64,000 bases of DNA from Yponomeuta sedellus (GCA_934045075.1 OW203734.1:17961680-18025679); one strand, 5' to 3'; shown: positions 20,572 to 32,578, counted from the first letter of the stretch. Program-made: numbers and translations. The notes: a model not told the origin generated them from the letters alone.

Positions 20572-21293
20572 TATGAACCCTATTAAAGTTATATTATAGA
20601 CATGTGTCAGTACTGCGAGTTATGCAGTACGCGTTATATAGCACGACCCCATACTAGACCAGTACCCAGAATTTGACAGTAAGGCCTGTACGTATCTTAA
20701 AATCAGCGTGCTGATAAACATAAAGCCATGTCTTTTTTCATATGAACGTTTGGTTGGCGAAAGCAGGGCAGCATTACCACAGATTAGATAATAGTTGGTA
20801 TTACTGTCAAGAGTTTCTACTGAGTAACTGCTACCCCTTGTGTTATAAGAAGGCACTGCATTTCCATTTCACTAAATCGGACACTTAGACACTATAATTA
20901 AAGTACGCACTGTAATTATTTTAACAAAACAGCAAAAATAAAAACATCACTTTTATTTCTGTTTTTTTTCCTAAATTTATAATTTTTTTATGAAAATAAA
21001 TGTTTTACGAGTATGAAGTCATTTTACGTTTAGTTCAAAATCATCTACATTCAATAAAGTTTCTCTTATTTTTTAGTTTTTTGTTAATCCATCCGACATA
21101 ACGACACATATTTCAAAAATGTGAATATGGTTCAGGCCAAAATACGTTCGTTAGGCATATTAATAGGGTCCGGCTCGTGTCTTTGGGTGTGGAACCCTAA
21201 AAAGGGAAAAAGTTGGTAGTATCAGGCGTCCGTCACTCGCTCAAGGTCACGCGTTATATACCTGCCGCTCGGCGTATCGTCCACGATACAACC
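20572..21293. other. No gene recognised
   Basis: AT-rich. Around 21170 GGTCCGGCTCGTGTC and GGAACCCTAAAAAGGG resemble a common lepidopteran repeat. The GC content rises from 21230 toward the THAP exon at 21356. Confidence 0.4.
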
Positions 21294-21300
21294 TATAAAG
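21294..21300 (+). promoter_or_regulatory. Possible TATA box of the second THAP gene
   Basis: TATAAAG lies about 60 bp before the ATG at 21356 in a locally GC-rich stretch. Position and context are suggestive only. Confidence 0.25.
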
Positions 21301-21355
21301 GGCCGCTACGCGCCTGAGCGCTCGCACCGCACGTTTCCCGCGTTTACTACTCGAA

Positions 21356-21630
21356 ATGCCAAAACCACGTAATTATTGTGCAGTGGATGGGTGTAAAAGT
21401 AATAGAAACAAATGAAGAATTGTAAACTTTTAGTCCGGATTTACTTACGGGTGTTGTTATATCGGAAAAGTTCGACCAGGTTTCGCTCCAATTCGCAGAG
21501 CTTAATCATGGTGAGCAGAGACGGAGCTCGCGTCATCGGTCGCTCGTCTCACATGTGTTGTGCTTAAGAAAGTTTTAGTTAAAAAAAATGAAGAATTAGC
21601 ATTTTTTTCACTGCCGAGAGACGAAGAAAG
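21356..21630 (+). pseudogene. Second THAP-domain gene, exon 1, split by an insertion
   Basis: Starts with the ATG of MPKPRNYCAVDGCKSNRNK. The CAVDGC Cys pair is the opening of a THAP zinc finger. The reading is broken after 66 nt by a 176-bp insertion (21422-21597). It resumes with AFFSLPRDEER, the basic/aromatic block of a THAP domain, and ends at donor AAAG|GTAAGT. The insertion leaves a TGA in frame at the left junction. Exon 2 at 22427 joins in the correct phase. It is unrelated at the residue level to the minus-strand THAP exons, so it marks a different P-like element or THAP gene. Confidence 0.75.
21422..21597 (+). mobile_element. Family-E retroposon inside the THAP exon
   Basis: AAATGAAGAATT occurs at 21410-21421 and 21586-21597, a 12-bp target duplication around a 164-bp insert. 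The insert starts GTAAACTTTTAGTCCGG and ends with an A-rich tail. The same sequence occurs inverted at 16538-16662. A 12-bp duplication and an A tail point to LINE-driven retroposition. Confidence 0.75.
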
Positions 21631-21800
21631 GTAAGTGGTATTTTAAATCTTATATTTATTTCTTTTAGGTAGGTAGGTACTATAAAAGTAAAATAAATAC
21701 ATAAAGGTAACTGCTTTTTTTTGATTTTTAAAAATGTACAATTATCATAGTCGTAAATTGATGGAAAATGCCAAAAATAATAATTTTATAATAGTTCGAT

Positions 21801-21832
21801 CCACGACTTTTAGCAGTTGCTAAAAGTCGTGG
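21801..21832. repeat. Perfect 15-bp hairpin
   Basis: CCACGACTTTTAGCA, two bases, then the exact reverse complement. It lies in the intron of the second THAP gene, 64 bp before a much larger foldback. Confidence 0.65.
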
Positions 21833-21895
21833 AGTCGTGAAAAACAAATACATGCACGACAAAGATGGGTAGTTACCATCGATTTAGTTGATCTA

Positions 21896-22150
21896 ATACT
21901 AAAAAGCCAACTTAGTTGATCCTAAATTAAATTAACATTAAAAACAAATACACGCACGACAAAGATGGTTAATTCCCATCGATAAAATATTACTACTTTA
22001 GTAACGACAAAGATGGTTAACTACCATCGATAAAATATTACTAGGTACTTTAGTAATATTTTATTGATGGTAGTTAACCATCTTTGTCGTGCGTGTATTT
22101 GTTTTTAATGTTAATTTAATTTAGGATCAACTAAATTGGCTTTTTAGTAT
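21896..22150. mobile_element. Long foldback element
   Basis: The left part, from ATACTAAAAAGCCAACTTAG at 21896, and the right part, ending GGCTTTTTAGTAT at 22150, are near-perfect reverse complements. Each is over 100 bp and they meet at about 22047 (ATAAAATATTACTA against TAGTAATATTTTAT, 7-nt loop). The left arm holds an extra 48-bp tandem copy of its inner part (CGACAAAGATGGTTAA at 21956 and again at 22004). A further diverged copy of the motif is at 21857. No coding capacity. Confidence 0.85.
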
Positions 22151-22426
22151 TTCGTAGTAAACATTAGAACCAAAACATGTACAACAAACATGGATGTCAA
22201 ATATTTACGTATTTCTCGAATTCAAACCAATATAATGTAGTCGACTCTGACTGCCAAGCCCAATCCAAAAACTAAAATCAGTTTTGTCTGTCCCCTACTT
22301 TTTAGATATTGGTCTAGGAATAGAGAGGGACAAATAGAACCCATTCCAATTTCAGGACTAAACGTGGCGGTCAAATCGCCCACAATGACGAAAAATTAAG
22401 TTGGATACTTAATGTTTGCTTTTCAG

Positions 22427-22505
22427 ACGCCGCAATTGGCTTGAGATAATAGGGAGGCCTAATCTAATAACAACTCAAACAAAGTCAGCTTGTCATTTTA
22501 TATAA
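22427..22505 (+). pseudogene. Second THAP-domain gene, exon 2 remnant
   Basis: Follows the acceptor TTTGCTTTTCAG. With the two bases AG from exon 1 it reads RRRNWLEIIGRPNL, the conserved Trp region of a THAP domain, then TKSACHFI and a stop at 22503. The final C-x2-H-F motif appears shortened to C-H-F, so two residues are missing and the zinc site would be broken. Nothing of a transposase follows. Confidence 0.65.
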
Positions 22506-22735
22506 AATATTTTTGACAAATAAATAAATATCGTTATTTCACAACATTCGTTTTATTACAGTAATAATCATCACATGTACAACCCTGGTGCATTCGTGCG
22601 ATGACGCGCTTGCACGTGAGTCGCACGGTGGGCAACACAATCTCGACTCTTTGAGCGGGTACTTATGGTATATTTGAAAGACAATGTCCCCCCATGCCAT
22701 CACGATTTTTCGTTCGACTATATTGAAGCCCATAC

Positions 22736-24905
22736 CGTGATTAAATCGTTTAAAAAGCTAAAGCTTAAAAAAAATTAGGACTTATGGGGTATGTCAGTAA
22801 CAGTAGTTAGCTCAGTAATCGATACCCTAGCACCCCATTTAGCCAAAATCTTTAACAAATGTTTAGATGAGGGTATATTCCCTGATCTAATGAAATATAG
22901 TAGGCTCGTTCCTTTATTTAAAAGTGGTGATAAGCAAGATCCCACAAATTTCAGACCAGTCTCAGTCCTACTCGTTTTGAGTAAAATATTCGAGAAGATA
23001 GTTCTAGGTTAGCTGCTTACACATTTCAATGACTATCAACTTCTCCATGGTCAGAAATTCGGCTTTATGCAAGGGCGCTCTACAACGGACGCCGGCGTCA
23101 TGTTAGTTAAACATATATTTAGTGCATGGGAAGAGCGCAAGGATGCTATAGGCGTATTCTGTGACTTGTCGAAAGCATTTTGATTGCATTGACCATAAAA
23201 CACTTCTTTTAAAATTAAAGCACTATGGTATAAACGGGAATAGCCTAAAACTTATGACATCATATTTAGAAGGGAGAGTTCAAAGAGCTGATATAAATAG
23301 AACTAAATCTTCAGGGTCAGAGGTCAGGATAGGAGTGCCACAGAGATCGATTTTGGGGCCGTTCCTCTACCTCGTATATATAAATGATTTGCCGTTCATG
23401 GTTCAAAATATGTCAGAGATAGTATTATTTGCAGATGACACGTCACTTATTTTTAAAATTAAGAGAGAAGAAAATGACCTTGACAATACAAATAATGCTC
23501 TCTCTCGGATACTAAATTGGTTTACTTCTAATAACTTATTGTTAAATTCAAAAAAGATAAGATAAGATAAGAATATTCTTTATTGTACACTGGAAAAACA
23601 ACAAATACAAAACAATTGCAAATATACATAGTACAATTGGCGGCCTTATTGCTAAAAGCAATTTCTTCCAGACAACCTTACGATGGAAAGTTGCTGAAGG
23701 AAATTAGAAAGACGGGTAGCCAGTGCAAATTTGAATATTGATACATACTTATACTTAATAATAATACACTTACATACCGTTACTTATATAAACTTATAAT
23801 TTATTATAAACATACATATATATATCTTATAATAAAGTTCTACATGAGACAAGGAAAGTACTAACCTACACACAAGAGGACAACATTTTAACGACTATAC
23901 TGATAAATAAAGATCACGAACTCTGCTTTCGAAGACAGCTGGGGAAGGAGAGCGCCTTATTGAGACCGGCAGATTATTCCACAGTTGGGCGGCCCTAGAC
24001 GAAATGTATAAAGTTCACTCTTCCAAATGTGAAAACGGTAGACAACAATGTTTTACTGGGAAATGACAAATTAGACCTTGTGAATGAAACTGTATTTCTA
24101 GGTATCAGAATTGATGCAAAGCTTCAATGGGGTCCTCATATAGAAAAATTAGCAAATAAGCTTAGTTCAGCAGCATATGCAGTCAAAAGAATTAGGGAAC
24201 TAACTGACGTCGCAACTGCTAGGCTTGTTTATTTTCGTTACTTCCATAGTCTTATGTCCTATGGCATACTACTGTGGGGACGGGCAGCAGACATTGAGAC
24301 CATCTTCGTCTTGCAGAAGAGAGCGATCAGATTCATTTATAGGCTGGGTAGTAGAGATTCGTTAAGAGATTTCTTTAAAGAAACTAACATCCTGACAGTT
24401 GCCAGTCAGTAAATATATGAAAACATTATGTACGTTAGGAAAAATATCAGTAACTTTAAAACTTTAGGTAGCCAACACAATGTAAATACTAGAAATAAAC
24501 ATAAACTTTTGTTCCCACTATTTAGGCTGGCAAAGGTTAATACATCCTTCATGGGGCATTGTATACGCTTCTATAATTAAATCCCTGAAGATATATTAAG
24601 CTTGCCTGAATCTCGGTTCAAAAAATATGTTAAGCACACTTTGTGTCAAAAGGGCTACTATAACATAAAGGATTATTTAGATGACAATGAGGTCTGGAAT
24701 GAAAGCCAGTACAATGTATGAGTTCTATGTTTATAATAATTATGTAAACTATGTTAATTAAGGACTTTTGAAAAGACTAAGTTAGGAGTTTTTTTGTCCA
24801 TTTTTTCTCCTAAATGATCTAGATTTTGAAATGGACACCTAGTTTGAATTGTAACGTTCATTAAGCCGCAGTTTCGATGCTACTTTGAATAAAACTATTA
24901 TTATT
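22736..24905 (+). pseudogene. Degraded non-LTR retrotransposon (Jockey/CR1-like), RT part
   Basis: 5'-truncated at the start of RT (DLWGMSVTVVSSVIDTLAPH). The RT blocks are visible: LVPLFKSGD, NFRPVSVL, FCDLSKAF followed by a frame change at 23180, GVPQRSILGPFLYLVYINDL, and the catalytic LFADDTSLIF near 23430. After the nested insertion the frame resumes with KFTLPNVKTV, FLGIRIDAKLQWGPHI and SYGILLWG. The C-terminal part continues with stops to about 24720, then a 3' UTR ending in AATAAAACTATTATTATT. GVPQRS replaces the usual GVPQGS. Confidence 0.85.
23558..23996 (-). mobile_element. LINE 3' end nested in the RT pseudogene
   Basis: About 440 bp in antisense. Its minus-strand end is ACAATAAAGAATATTCTTATC with a (TTATC)n tail, and it contains the 3' UTR motif GGAAGAAATTGCTTTTAGC. 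It interrupts the RT reading exactly between Lys codons of LNSKK and TKCIKFTLP. The same 3' end is in sense orientation at 30935-31102. Confidence 0.8.
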
Positions 24906-26025
24906 ATAGATTTTGTAGGCTAATATAGCGTAGGTATTTTTGCTTTAGTATGGGAGTGATGTATCTGTTACGTAGTAACTTTTATCTAATCTGTGGTAGT
25001 ATTCTTTTTAGGGTTCCAAAACAATTATAAAAAACCTTACTGATATTTTTTAATGAAATCGCTGCATTTTTTTAATTTATGCAACTATTTGTGTAGTATA
25101 AATAAAAAAGACAAAAATTTACCTAAAAAGCATCTTGTTAAAGATCAGCTCGCTCGAGATAACGTTTATTAGGTCAAAAAAACATGTACTAATTATTTGA
25201 GAACAAGGTTCAAAGCTCAAAACCCGTCGAAAACGGTAATTACCATAGCATCGCAACACTGGTGAGAGAAAGCACGCCGTCCCGCGTTGCCAATCTGTGG
25301 GGAATTCCCCAAACTGCGGGGAATCTCAGAGTTGGGTAATTTGCTCAGAACACAAAAATAAGGAGAAGTGCCTTGTGGGCGTGGCACTGTCGCCCAACGT
25401 TAGCCCATTTGGGCTAACCTCTGCGAAACTTTAAAATATGGCCGTCAATCGCTTCGCGCCAGCCGTCGTAGTAACATCTGAGATAAATGCCTAATTGCAC
25501 AGTGATTACCTGCAGAAATCGCTGTGATACATGCTATTCAAAAACAGGGGAGTGTCTTTTCACCGGTAAACCTATTTTACTCACTATATTCGTCTTATAA
25601 ACTACGAAAAATCATAATTATAATAATGTTATGTGCAATGTGCATCGCATTACTAAGAACATAAATGGGACGTATTTATTACATTGTAGTTACTCCACTG
25701 CTGTTTCTATATAGGATTTTCGTGGAGGTTTGCTTACTAGGAAAAGCCAGCCCGCAGTGTACCGTCACGCAAAACTGATCATTGTTCAATGCGATGTTTC
25801 GAGGTACGGCCGCATGTATTTGCCGTGAAATGTCAAATTCACCAGTAGGTCAGCTGGAGACATAGTGATGGGGTAGTTCCTTTCTTTTCAGACTGATTAA
25901 GTATCGATATTATTGAGGCATTTATAATCGTTCGTCCAGACTTCCAAAATTACTAGAACCAATTATTGTAAGACTAGGTATCTAGTCTTATCGTCGACTA
26001 TTGCCCGAGACTCCATCTGCGTAGA
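24906..26025. other. No gene recognised
   Basis: AT-rich DNA with a more GC-rich part at 25250-25560. No domain, repeat end or RNA gene that I can support. Confidence 0.4.
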
Positions 26026-26355
26026 CTTCAGCTTGCGTTGCTAAGGAAGCTTTTATTTTAGTAGAAGGATTTTGTCTTATTAAAAACAGGCCTAGCTTCG
26101 ATCATGTATTTCAAAAAGTCTCTAATAAAGATAAAGAAAAATACGAAAGAAAAATGGATCAAAATAATCAAACAGAGGGTACGACTGATTTCCTCTCAAA
26201 TAAAGTACCATTTGCTCCATCTATTTTACAGAGAAGTGTTTCCAGATGCTAAAGTGGGGGAAAAAATATTTCCGTGGGCAGTTCCTATTTTGAAAATACC
26301 AGTAATAACGAGTTCCATAAAGGTTGAGGTACCAGTATATTTAAAATCACGATAA
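26026..26355 (+). other. Unidentified overlapping open frames
   Basis: Two frames are open in succession. One reads through SFDHVFQKVSNKDKEKYERK to about 26246. The other ends in KIFPWAVPILKIPVITSS and a stop at 26355. The hand-over in the middle could be one damaged coding region. I recognise no family and the length is only modestly above chance, so this is weak. Confidence 0.2.
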
Positions 26356-26609
26356 AATTTTACATGGTTTAGAATATTCAATTATCACTTTATTCTAATC
26401 TTCATTTCATATGGACGACGCGTAACTCTCCAAAAGAAAGTGTTTCTAAAGAGACAAATCAGGTGATTTGGTTGTGGTACTAAATCATAGTCTTACGAGT
26501 ATATATTTAATTTTTATGAGCATTATGTTATAAATGAAATTCGATTATGTAATGAAAAACAAGTTAAATAAAGTATTTTCAGTATTTAAATAATTTATTT
26601 ACCATTTTA

Positions 26610-26855
26610 GATCTGACAAGTTCTCGAATGGAAACCACAATATGGTATGTCGGTACTTGCTTATATGTCATATCGGCAAGTGCAGCGTCGGACGACAAGA
26701 TGGAGAGAAGATCTCATCCTAGTCGAAGGAAGACGCTGGATGTAAGCCGCTTTCAACTGGTCTTTTTGGAAATCCATGGAGGAGGCCTATGTCCAGCAGT
26801 GGATATCTTGTGGCTGAATGATGACGATAATGAAAATATTCTCTGTAGGATTTCA
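26610..26855 (+). pseudogene. LINE C-terminus and 3' end
   Basis: Frames give RWREDLILVEGRRWM and then WKSMEEAYVQQWISCG, the usual end of a lepidopteran endonuclease-RT LINE, followed by GGCTGAATGATGACGATAAT, a decayed (GATGAT) tail. Only the last roughly 60 codons are present. Confidence 0.65.
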
Positions 26856-27334
26856 GTCGGAGGCTGATTTTATTTTTTTAATCTATATATGTTTCGAAAG
26901 TTTCATTGAAATTTGTTTTGACAAGCTTACAAAAGTTCTGCCTATTTACTGTACTTTTAATTAGGAAGTTACTTTATTTACAGGCCCATGATACATTTCA
27001 ATCACAGCCATAAACATATTCTTTAGTTAATCCTTATAATCCAAGCGTGGCTACTGATTTCCAATATATCGCTGTTACTCAGACAAGTGACAATTTCTTC
27101 AGAAAAATGGTTGTGTTTCGAGTTTATACATGTGTTTATTCTATGTTTTATATAGCTGGGTGAATTATTTTCAGAGAATGAGAAAGTAATTGCTATTGTA
27201 TTCTTAAAAATTCAGCACTTCATTCTTTCACCCAACAAAAACTGCTGTTAATTTACAGAGCCCTAACAGAGTTACCAATATTTAAAGCCAATTTGTAAAT
27301 GGTAATGTAAGTGCATTTCACGTTACATTGGGAT
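26856..27334. other. No gene recognised
   Basis: AT-rich; nothing supportable. Confidence 0.4.
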
Positions 27335-27492
27335 TCATATACTAAATAAAATACAAAGAAATATCCAAGATCCAGGTACAAATGCGTCCCTGACTGTGGA
27401 CATGCTCTTCACACAAATATTAGTTCTTTCCATTACCAGGATTCAAACCCAGAAGACCTAGCTTTCCGGACAGAGTCACTACCAAGTATGCT
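27335..27492 (-). repeat. Old tRNA-derived SINE (family F)
   Basis: The minus strand has a tRNA-like head with B-box GGGTTTGAATCC, then ATTTGTGTGAAGAGCATG and CTTGGATATTTCTTTG. This order resembles a very common lepidopteran SINE that I know with ATTTGTGTGATGAGCACA. It is strongly diverged. Confidence 0.5.
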
Positions 27493-30400
27493 TCAGTGGT
27501 GTTCTGTCCAACAAATTTAACATAATATCGTATTAGTATACAGTACAGGGGTCATCATCATTATCAAAATAATCAAATTCTATATCAGTAGAAAGCAAAG
27601 TTTGCTTCTTTATCATATACTGAAGCCACAAATACTGTCAAAAAGACACGTACTTAATAAATATTTACATTTCACAGGACAGTAAATTAAAATAGGATTT
27701 TTTTTTTAATAATATTGTTTTTGTAAATTTAACATGCTCTGTTTTTGTATCATCCCAACACGAAGTATACTGTTAATAAATGACCTCTCATCGGATAATT
27801 TTATGGATAGATGTATTATTTGATACAAGTGTTCCATCCCTAAGGAGTTCACCGACGCTGTTGTTTACGTGTACGAGTGTATTCGTACAATTGTTTTTCA
27901 TAGTGTGCGAACCAATTAAAAGATTAGAACGCTAGTAAATGACTAGACAGACGTGTGCGTGAACCTTATATTTACAATATTGTGCATGTATGAAAACGCA
28001 CACATATTTAAAAGTGGCGACAGCGGTACCGGACTTATTTCGCGGCTAGGGCATATCTCCTTCTTTCTATGATCTGAGGTAATTTGTGAGGAGAACGTTT
28101 ATGTGGGGAATTTAGACTTACTGACCAGACTGACCTTACAGACCTACTTAGAACTAAACTTAGAAGTAATAACTTCATTACTATAAGAAGTAGGTATGTA
28201 TTATCATATCATGTATTACATCCAACTTTATCGTTTATTGGGAAAGTCCCGGTTTAGAAGTTGAATTTGAAAGAAAGAATTTGAAAAAACAGAAAATCGT
28301 AATCGTCTACATAATGACACCGTAGTGGCGCTTATGACCACCAGAGAAGGTATTATGAAGACAGGAGCCTAAAATTTGATACGTCAAATGATATCAAAAC
28401 AAATTTGGCACATTGAAGAGTTGCATGCAATACATTGATTAAAATAATTAAATACTAGCATAAGTTCATAATAAATATATTTGATTTAAATGACCAGTAC
28501 TTTTATTTCTCTGCTGAAAACTTGTGAGGAAAATGTGGAGAATATCGATTTTATTACCCCAAACTTGGGGATTTTTGGTTATGTTTTTCGGTGATTTAGA
28601 CCGTTAGAGTTGGCAACGCTGCCTGTCCCTATGTAGGCACAGCGCGCGTATTGCTGTTAGTTTGACATTTGCATGAAATGTTGCCATTTTTATGTTAAAA
28701 TGTTGCTATTGTCATAAATGATATTTAGCGACATCTAGCGAGGAGTAGCGAATATAAGCGTAAAGTGACATCTAGTGACATTGACCAGTCGCAACTCAAT
28801 ATTAAGTGTGCCAGCTGACTTGAGGTAGGAAAGATTTTCCACGATAATATACATTATTCGGATTTCACTCATTAATGGATTAAATCATTAGGTATTTTCA
28901 CTTTTATTTAAAGAAAAATAAAACTATCAGGGAAATATGCTCAAATTTCGTTATTTCACAAAAAAATACATAACTTAGTTACAATTTTTTCCAACGAGCG
29001 ACGTCAGCGCCAGGATCCGAAAAAAGCTATTGAATGATCTTCTATCCTTACTTCAAATTCAATGGTGAGATGAAATACCTTCTACCAAAGAATACTTAAA
29101 GGCACACATCATCAAACAAGGTAGTATTGATTCCATTTAAAGCCCAGAAGCCTTTGCCGGGATGAGCGTTGAATGATGAATGGCTATTATCAGTCGAGAC
29201 CTTAAGCCGGGTTGCCATGGCAACGGCTTTTGTGACCCATAATTGCACGCTTCCAGTACTGACATCAATATCACCAGATGCCATAGTTACAATAGGTTGG
29301 TTTCGTGCTCTTGACTGTGCTTTAGTTACATAAATGGTGAGCGTTATCTTTGAACATTTAATACTCGGACGTAGGCCACCAAGTAATCAAAGAGTTTAGA
29401 AAACTGAAATGTAACAAAGACAGCTGGTGACCCCTCACTTTAATACTGTTGGTTCCAACACTACATTCTTCAGAAAAGAGTGTGAGGTAGTACAAAACCC
29501 GCGTTTCGGTCGCTCGAGTGAGCTCAAGTCATGTAAGGGATGAGATCGCTGGGAAATTATGTGTGGTTTGAAGGTCTTCCACAGTGCTCCGACATATTTC
29601 TCCACAGCGCTGGATGTATTGTAAAAAAATATTGCGAGTAAAAGAAAACTATTTTCGATTGTAGCACATATAACTTGAAAAGGAAAACTATCAAGTCTTA
29701 GAACGCTTTACAAGTTAACGAGTAAAACACGCTCATAAAAGGAAAACTTCGTACAAATTCCACTGAAAATTACTTTGATGAAGTTGTTAGTTCTCTCTGC
29801 AAAGCAGGTACAAACAGTCTCCTTCTAGGAAACCCTATCTGGTACGTGGCTTGTATGTTCATAAATTCCCTTGAAACAAATTAAATGCCAACAGCCAATA
29901 CCTCATTATTTCTCTTAGCGCACCTCTGCACATATCACCATTTCCACAGTTAATTGGCTGCTCTGATAGGACTAATATGAACTGGCACCTAATTATCATA
30001 ATACTTGTCCCGTCCGTATAAACGACAAGTAACAGCAGTGTAGCAGTAATAAGAGCAACCAGTAAACCGGCAGACTGGCTGAGAACACCGCAACAAAATT
30101 AATTTACTCACAAAATGTTCAGTCCATGTCGGGAAGGCACCGAGTCCACAACTGTGCAGCGACTCCTAACAATAATAATTACTAGTGCATACGGGCGGGT
30201 GGGACGCTCTTAGAGAAAAGGAATTCTTGCCTACTATTTAATTTTTGAGCAATGATAGATAAAATGAAACTGTAGACAATTGATATCCAGACTGTAAGAA
30301 CGCCTACGAGTACGGCTCATACGGTGGTTACTAGATTAGCTATTGTCTTGTAACCGGGTAGCTAAATGGGGTAGCTAGCTTGGGTGCTACCGACTAGAAA

Positions 30401-30934
30401 TTAAAGCACTCAACTGCTGGTAATCACTATGACTATACTCGTACTAAACTGATTTCTTGATGACGATAAAAATGATTTGATGATAATGCTATGAGAACGC
30501 GCGGCCCGGTTGATTTACAGTTGCGAATTAAAGTCCAATTCCGCGCTAGCGGTGAATTGATGGAAGTACTGGCTGTTAAAAACATGTGCTGTTGCTCCAT
30601 ACACAGAGAACAGCTATAATGATATGTTTTGCTAGTGACAATAAATTGAAACTTAGTTTATTTACTTAGTTCTATAATTATATCTAGCAATAGAAAAGGC
30701 GCTAGGTGGCGTCAAAACCTTTTACTCATGTCAGGGCGCTCATTAACTAAATAACTGCAGTGACCATAACAGAAGTGAAAGCTCTGTTGAATCGAACCCC
30801 TAAACCGTTGTAAGCCTCCTAAAATTCCTTGAAAGAGTGATATACTTAAGCAGCCTATTTATGTTCCACTTTAAGGCGGCGGCCTGCTCTCAGAAGGGAA
30901 GAGAGTATTATGAGTAGTGCATTAATATATTCAT
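27493..30934. other. 3.4 kb without recognised genes
   Basis: Scattered short open frames only. One, on the minus strand at 29096-29284 (MASGDIDVSTGSVQLW...), has an ATG and 62 codons but no known domain. Around 28700 GACATCTAGCGAGGAG and AGTGACATCTAGTGACAT form a local repeat. From 29900 to 30550 the composition alternates between GC-rich and AT-rich blocks. Confidence 0.4.
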
Positions 30935-31102
30935 ATTGGCACCGACTACCCGTCTCTTATTTCCTTCAGCAACTTTCCGTCGTAAGGTTGTTTGGAAGAA
31001 ATTGCTTTTAGCAATAAGGCCGCCAATTGTACTTTGTATCTTTACATGTTTTATAATATGTGCTCTGGTGTACAATAAAGAATATTCTTATCTTATTAAT
31101 TA
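30935..31102 (+). repeat. LINE 3' end, (TTATC) tail family
   Basis: CCGACTACCCGTCTCTTATT, CCTTCAGCAACTTTCC and GGAAGAAATTGCTTTTAGC, ending ACAATAAAGAATATTCTTATC. It is the sense-strand counterpart of the nested insertion at 23558-23996. Confidence 0.75.
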
Positions 31103-31919
31103 TCTTATGAAATTAAATCATTATTTTAAAGATGTCAAAAATGTCAACACCTTTTTTTATAATTAGTTACTTTTAGTACCTAAGCATCGTTTTTGCTATT
31201 ATTACCTAACCGGTTGTGTAAATTTGGATCGCTATATTATGTACCTAGTTTGTGTATGTACAAATACCTATAAAATTTGATTGTATAATTGATTGTATTA
31301 GAGGTAGTTACGTGTTAATGCAGTTTACTTGCGATTTTCTATGCCATATGAACTAAAAAAGTAGATCTGCCGTTGCAAAATTCAGTGGTTAAATCCCAGT
31401 AACTAGTCCATACATCAAATTAAATGTCATAAAAAGTCAGATATTCTAGAATAGAATAGAAAATATTTAAGAGTATTTGTCTTCAAGTAAAATGAAGCAC
31501 AACAAACACTTATACCAGAGGCAAAATGACAATTTAAAACGACATTTATTTAACAGCATATAAATTACAAATGAAGACAAAAAGATCTGTGCCTCGGCTT
31601 GTAACTAATGTACACTTTAATCGCATTAATTATCCAACCGCGCGTCTAATCGACCGCCCGTTTGTCCGGCCATTTTGGAATATCCACGCGTATTGCGGCA
31701 GCTGCCTTAATTAGAATAGCACCTCGCCACTTGCTTGATTAGACTGTATGCTGGCGGAATTATGCGAATTACAAATAATGTCCGGAGAACGTTCAGCAAT
31801 TTGGACTATGAAACTCGACTTGACTTTGTATTTGTGAACACTTAACAGGGCGGCTAAAGCGAGACATGTTTAATACCACTTATACTACCTACGTGATTTA
31901 TTCAAACGGACTTAGGTGG
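31103..31919. other. No gene; one GC-richer block
   Basis: 31620-31770 stands out from its surroundings (GCGCGTCTAATCGACCGCCC, GCAGCTGCCTTAATTAGAAT). It contains several TAATTA-like homeodomain core sites. No coding frame is convincing. Confidence 0.35.
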
Positions 31920-32110
31920 CAAAAATTGATCTTGCCATCCAAAGAGGTAATGTAGCCAGCATACTGGGGACCCTCACCAGAGGCGCCGATGATCTGGGCG
32001 CAGTAATTGGCTTTTAGGTAGTGTTTAAAATTAATTAATTTATACATATGTTTAGGTTTGTTTTGTTAGTTTTTAGATTTAGATTAAAAAGGAAAACAGG
32101 CTTTTATTTA
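31920..32110 (+). pseudogene. LINE C-terminal end and start of 3' UTR
   Basis: Reads KIDLAIQRGNVASILGTLTR and then DDLGAVIGF with a stop at about 32016, which I recognise as the C-terminus of a common lepidopteran LINE. An AT-rich 3' UTR follows (TTTAGGTTTGTTTTGTTAG). Confidence 0.55.
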
Positions 32111-32330
32111 TATTATTTTATTTATTTAGCTTTTGTCTACATATTTTTTTATATAGCCTATAAAGAGAGAGTACTGGGCTTCATTAGCACGCGTGTCCGT
32201 CGCGGCTTGGCAACTTCAACTGCTGAGGTATTTGAACCTCAGACACATTTTATCACGATAGCGACACATCAGAACAATGATTGGCGGCCACGCGGCTCGC
32301 ACGCATCGCTATAGCTGGCTATAATAGATT

Positions 32331-32578
32331 CGACGGCGTCGGTGGCGCAGCGGTTTGGCACGCTGACTGTAAAACCGAAGGTCTCGGGTTCGATCCCCGG
32401 CCGGGTCAGCCTAGGAAACGAACTTCTCTAGTTTGTCTCGGGTCTTGGATGTTATATATGTATTTATTGTATTAAATCTATCGTTGAGTTAGCACCTACC
32501 TATAACACAAGTCATTTATTTGTACTTATTACCTAAATGAGATCTGTGTAATATGTCCATGAATATTTATTTTATTCG
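32331..32578 (+). repeat. tRNA-derived SINE family C, complete
   Basis: Head GTCGGTGGCGCAGCGGTTTG (A box) and GGGTTCGATCCCCGG (B box). The body follows: TTTGTCTCGGGTCTTGGATG, TAGCACCTACCTATAAC and AATATGTCCATGAATATTTA. About 245 bp. Other copies are at 53219 (complete) and 2017 (body only). Confidence 0.8.
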
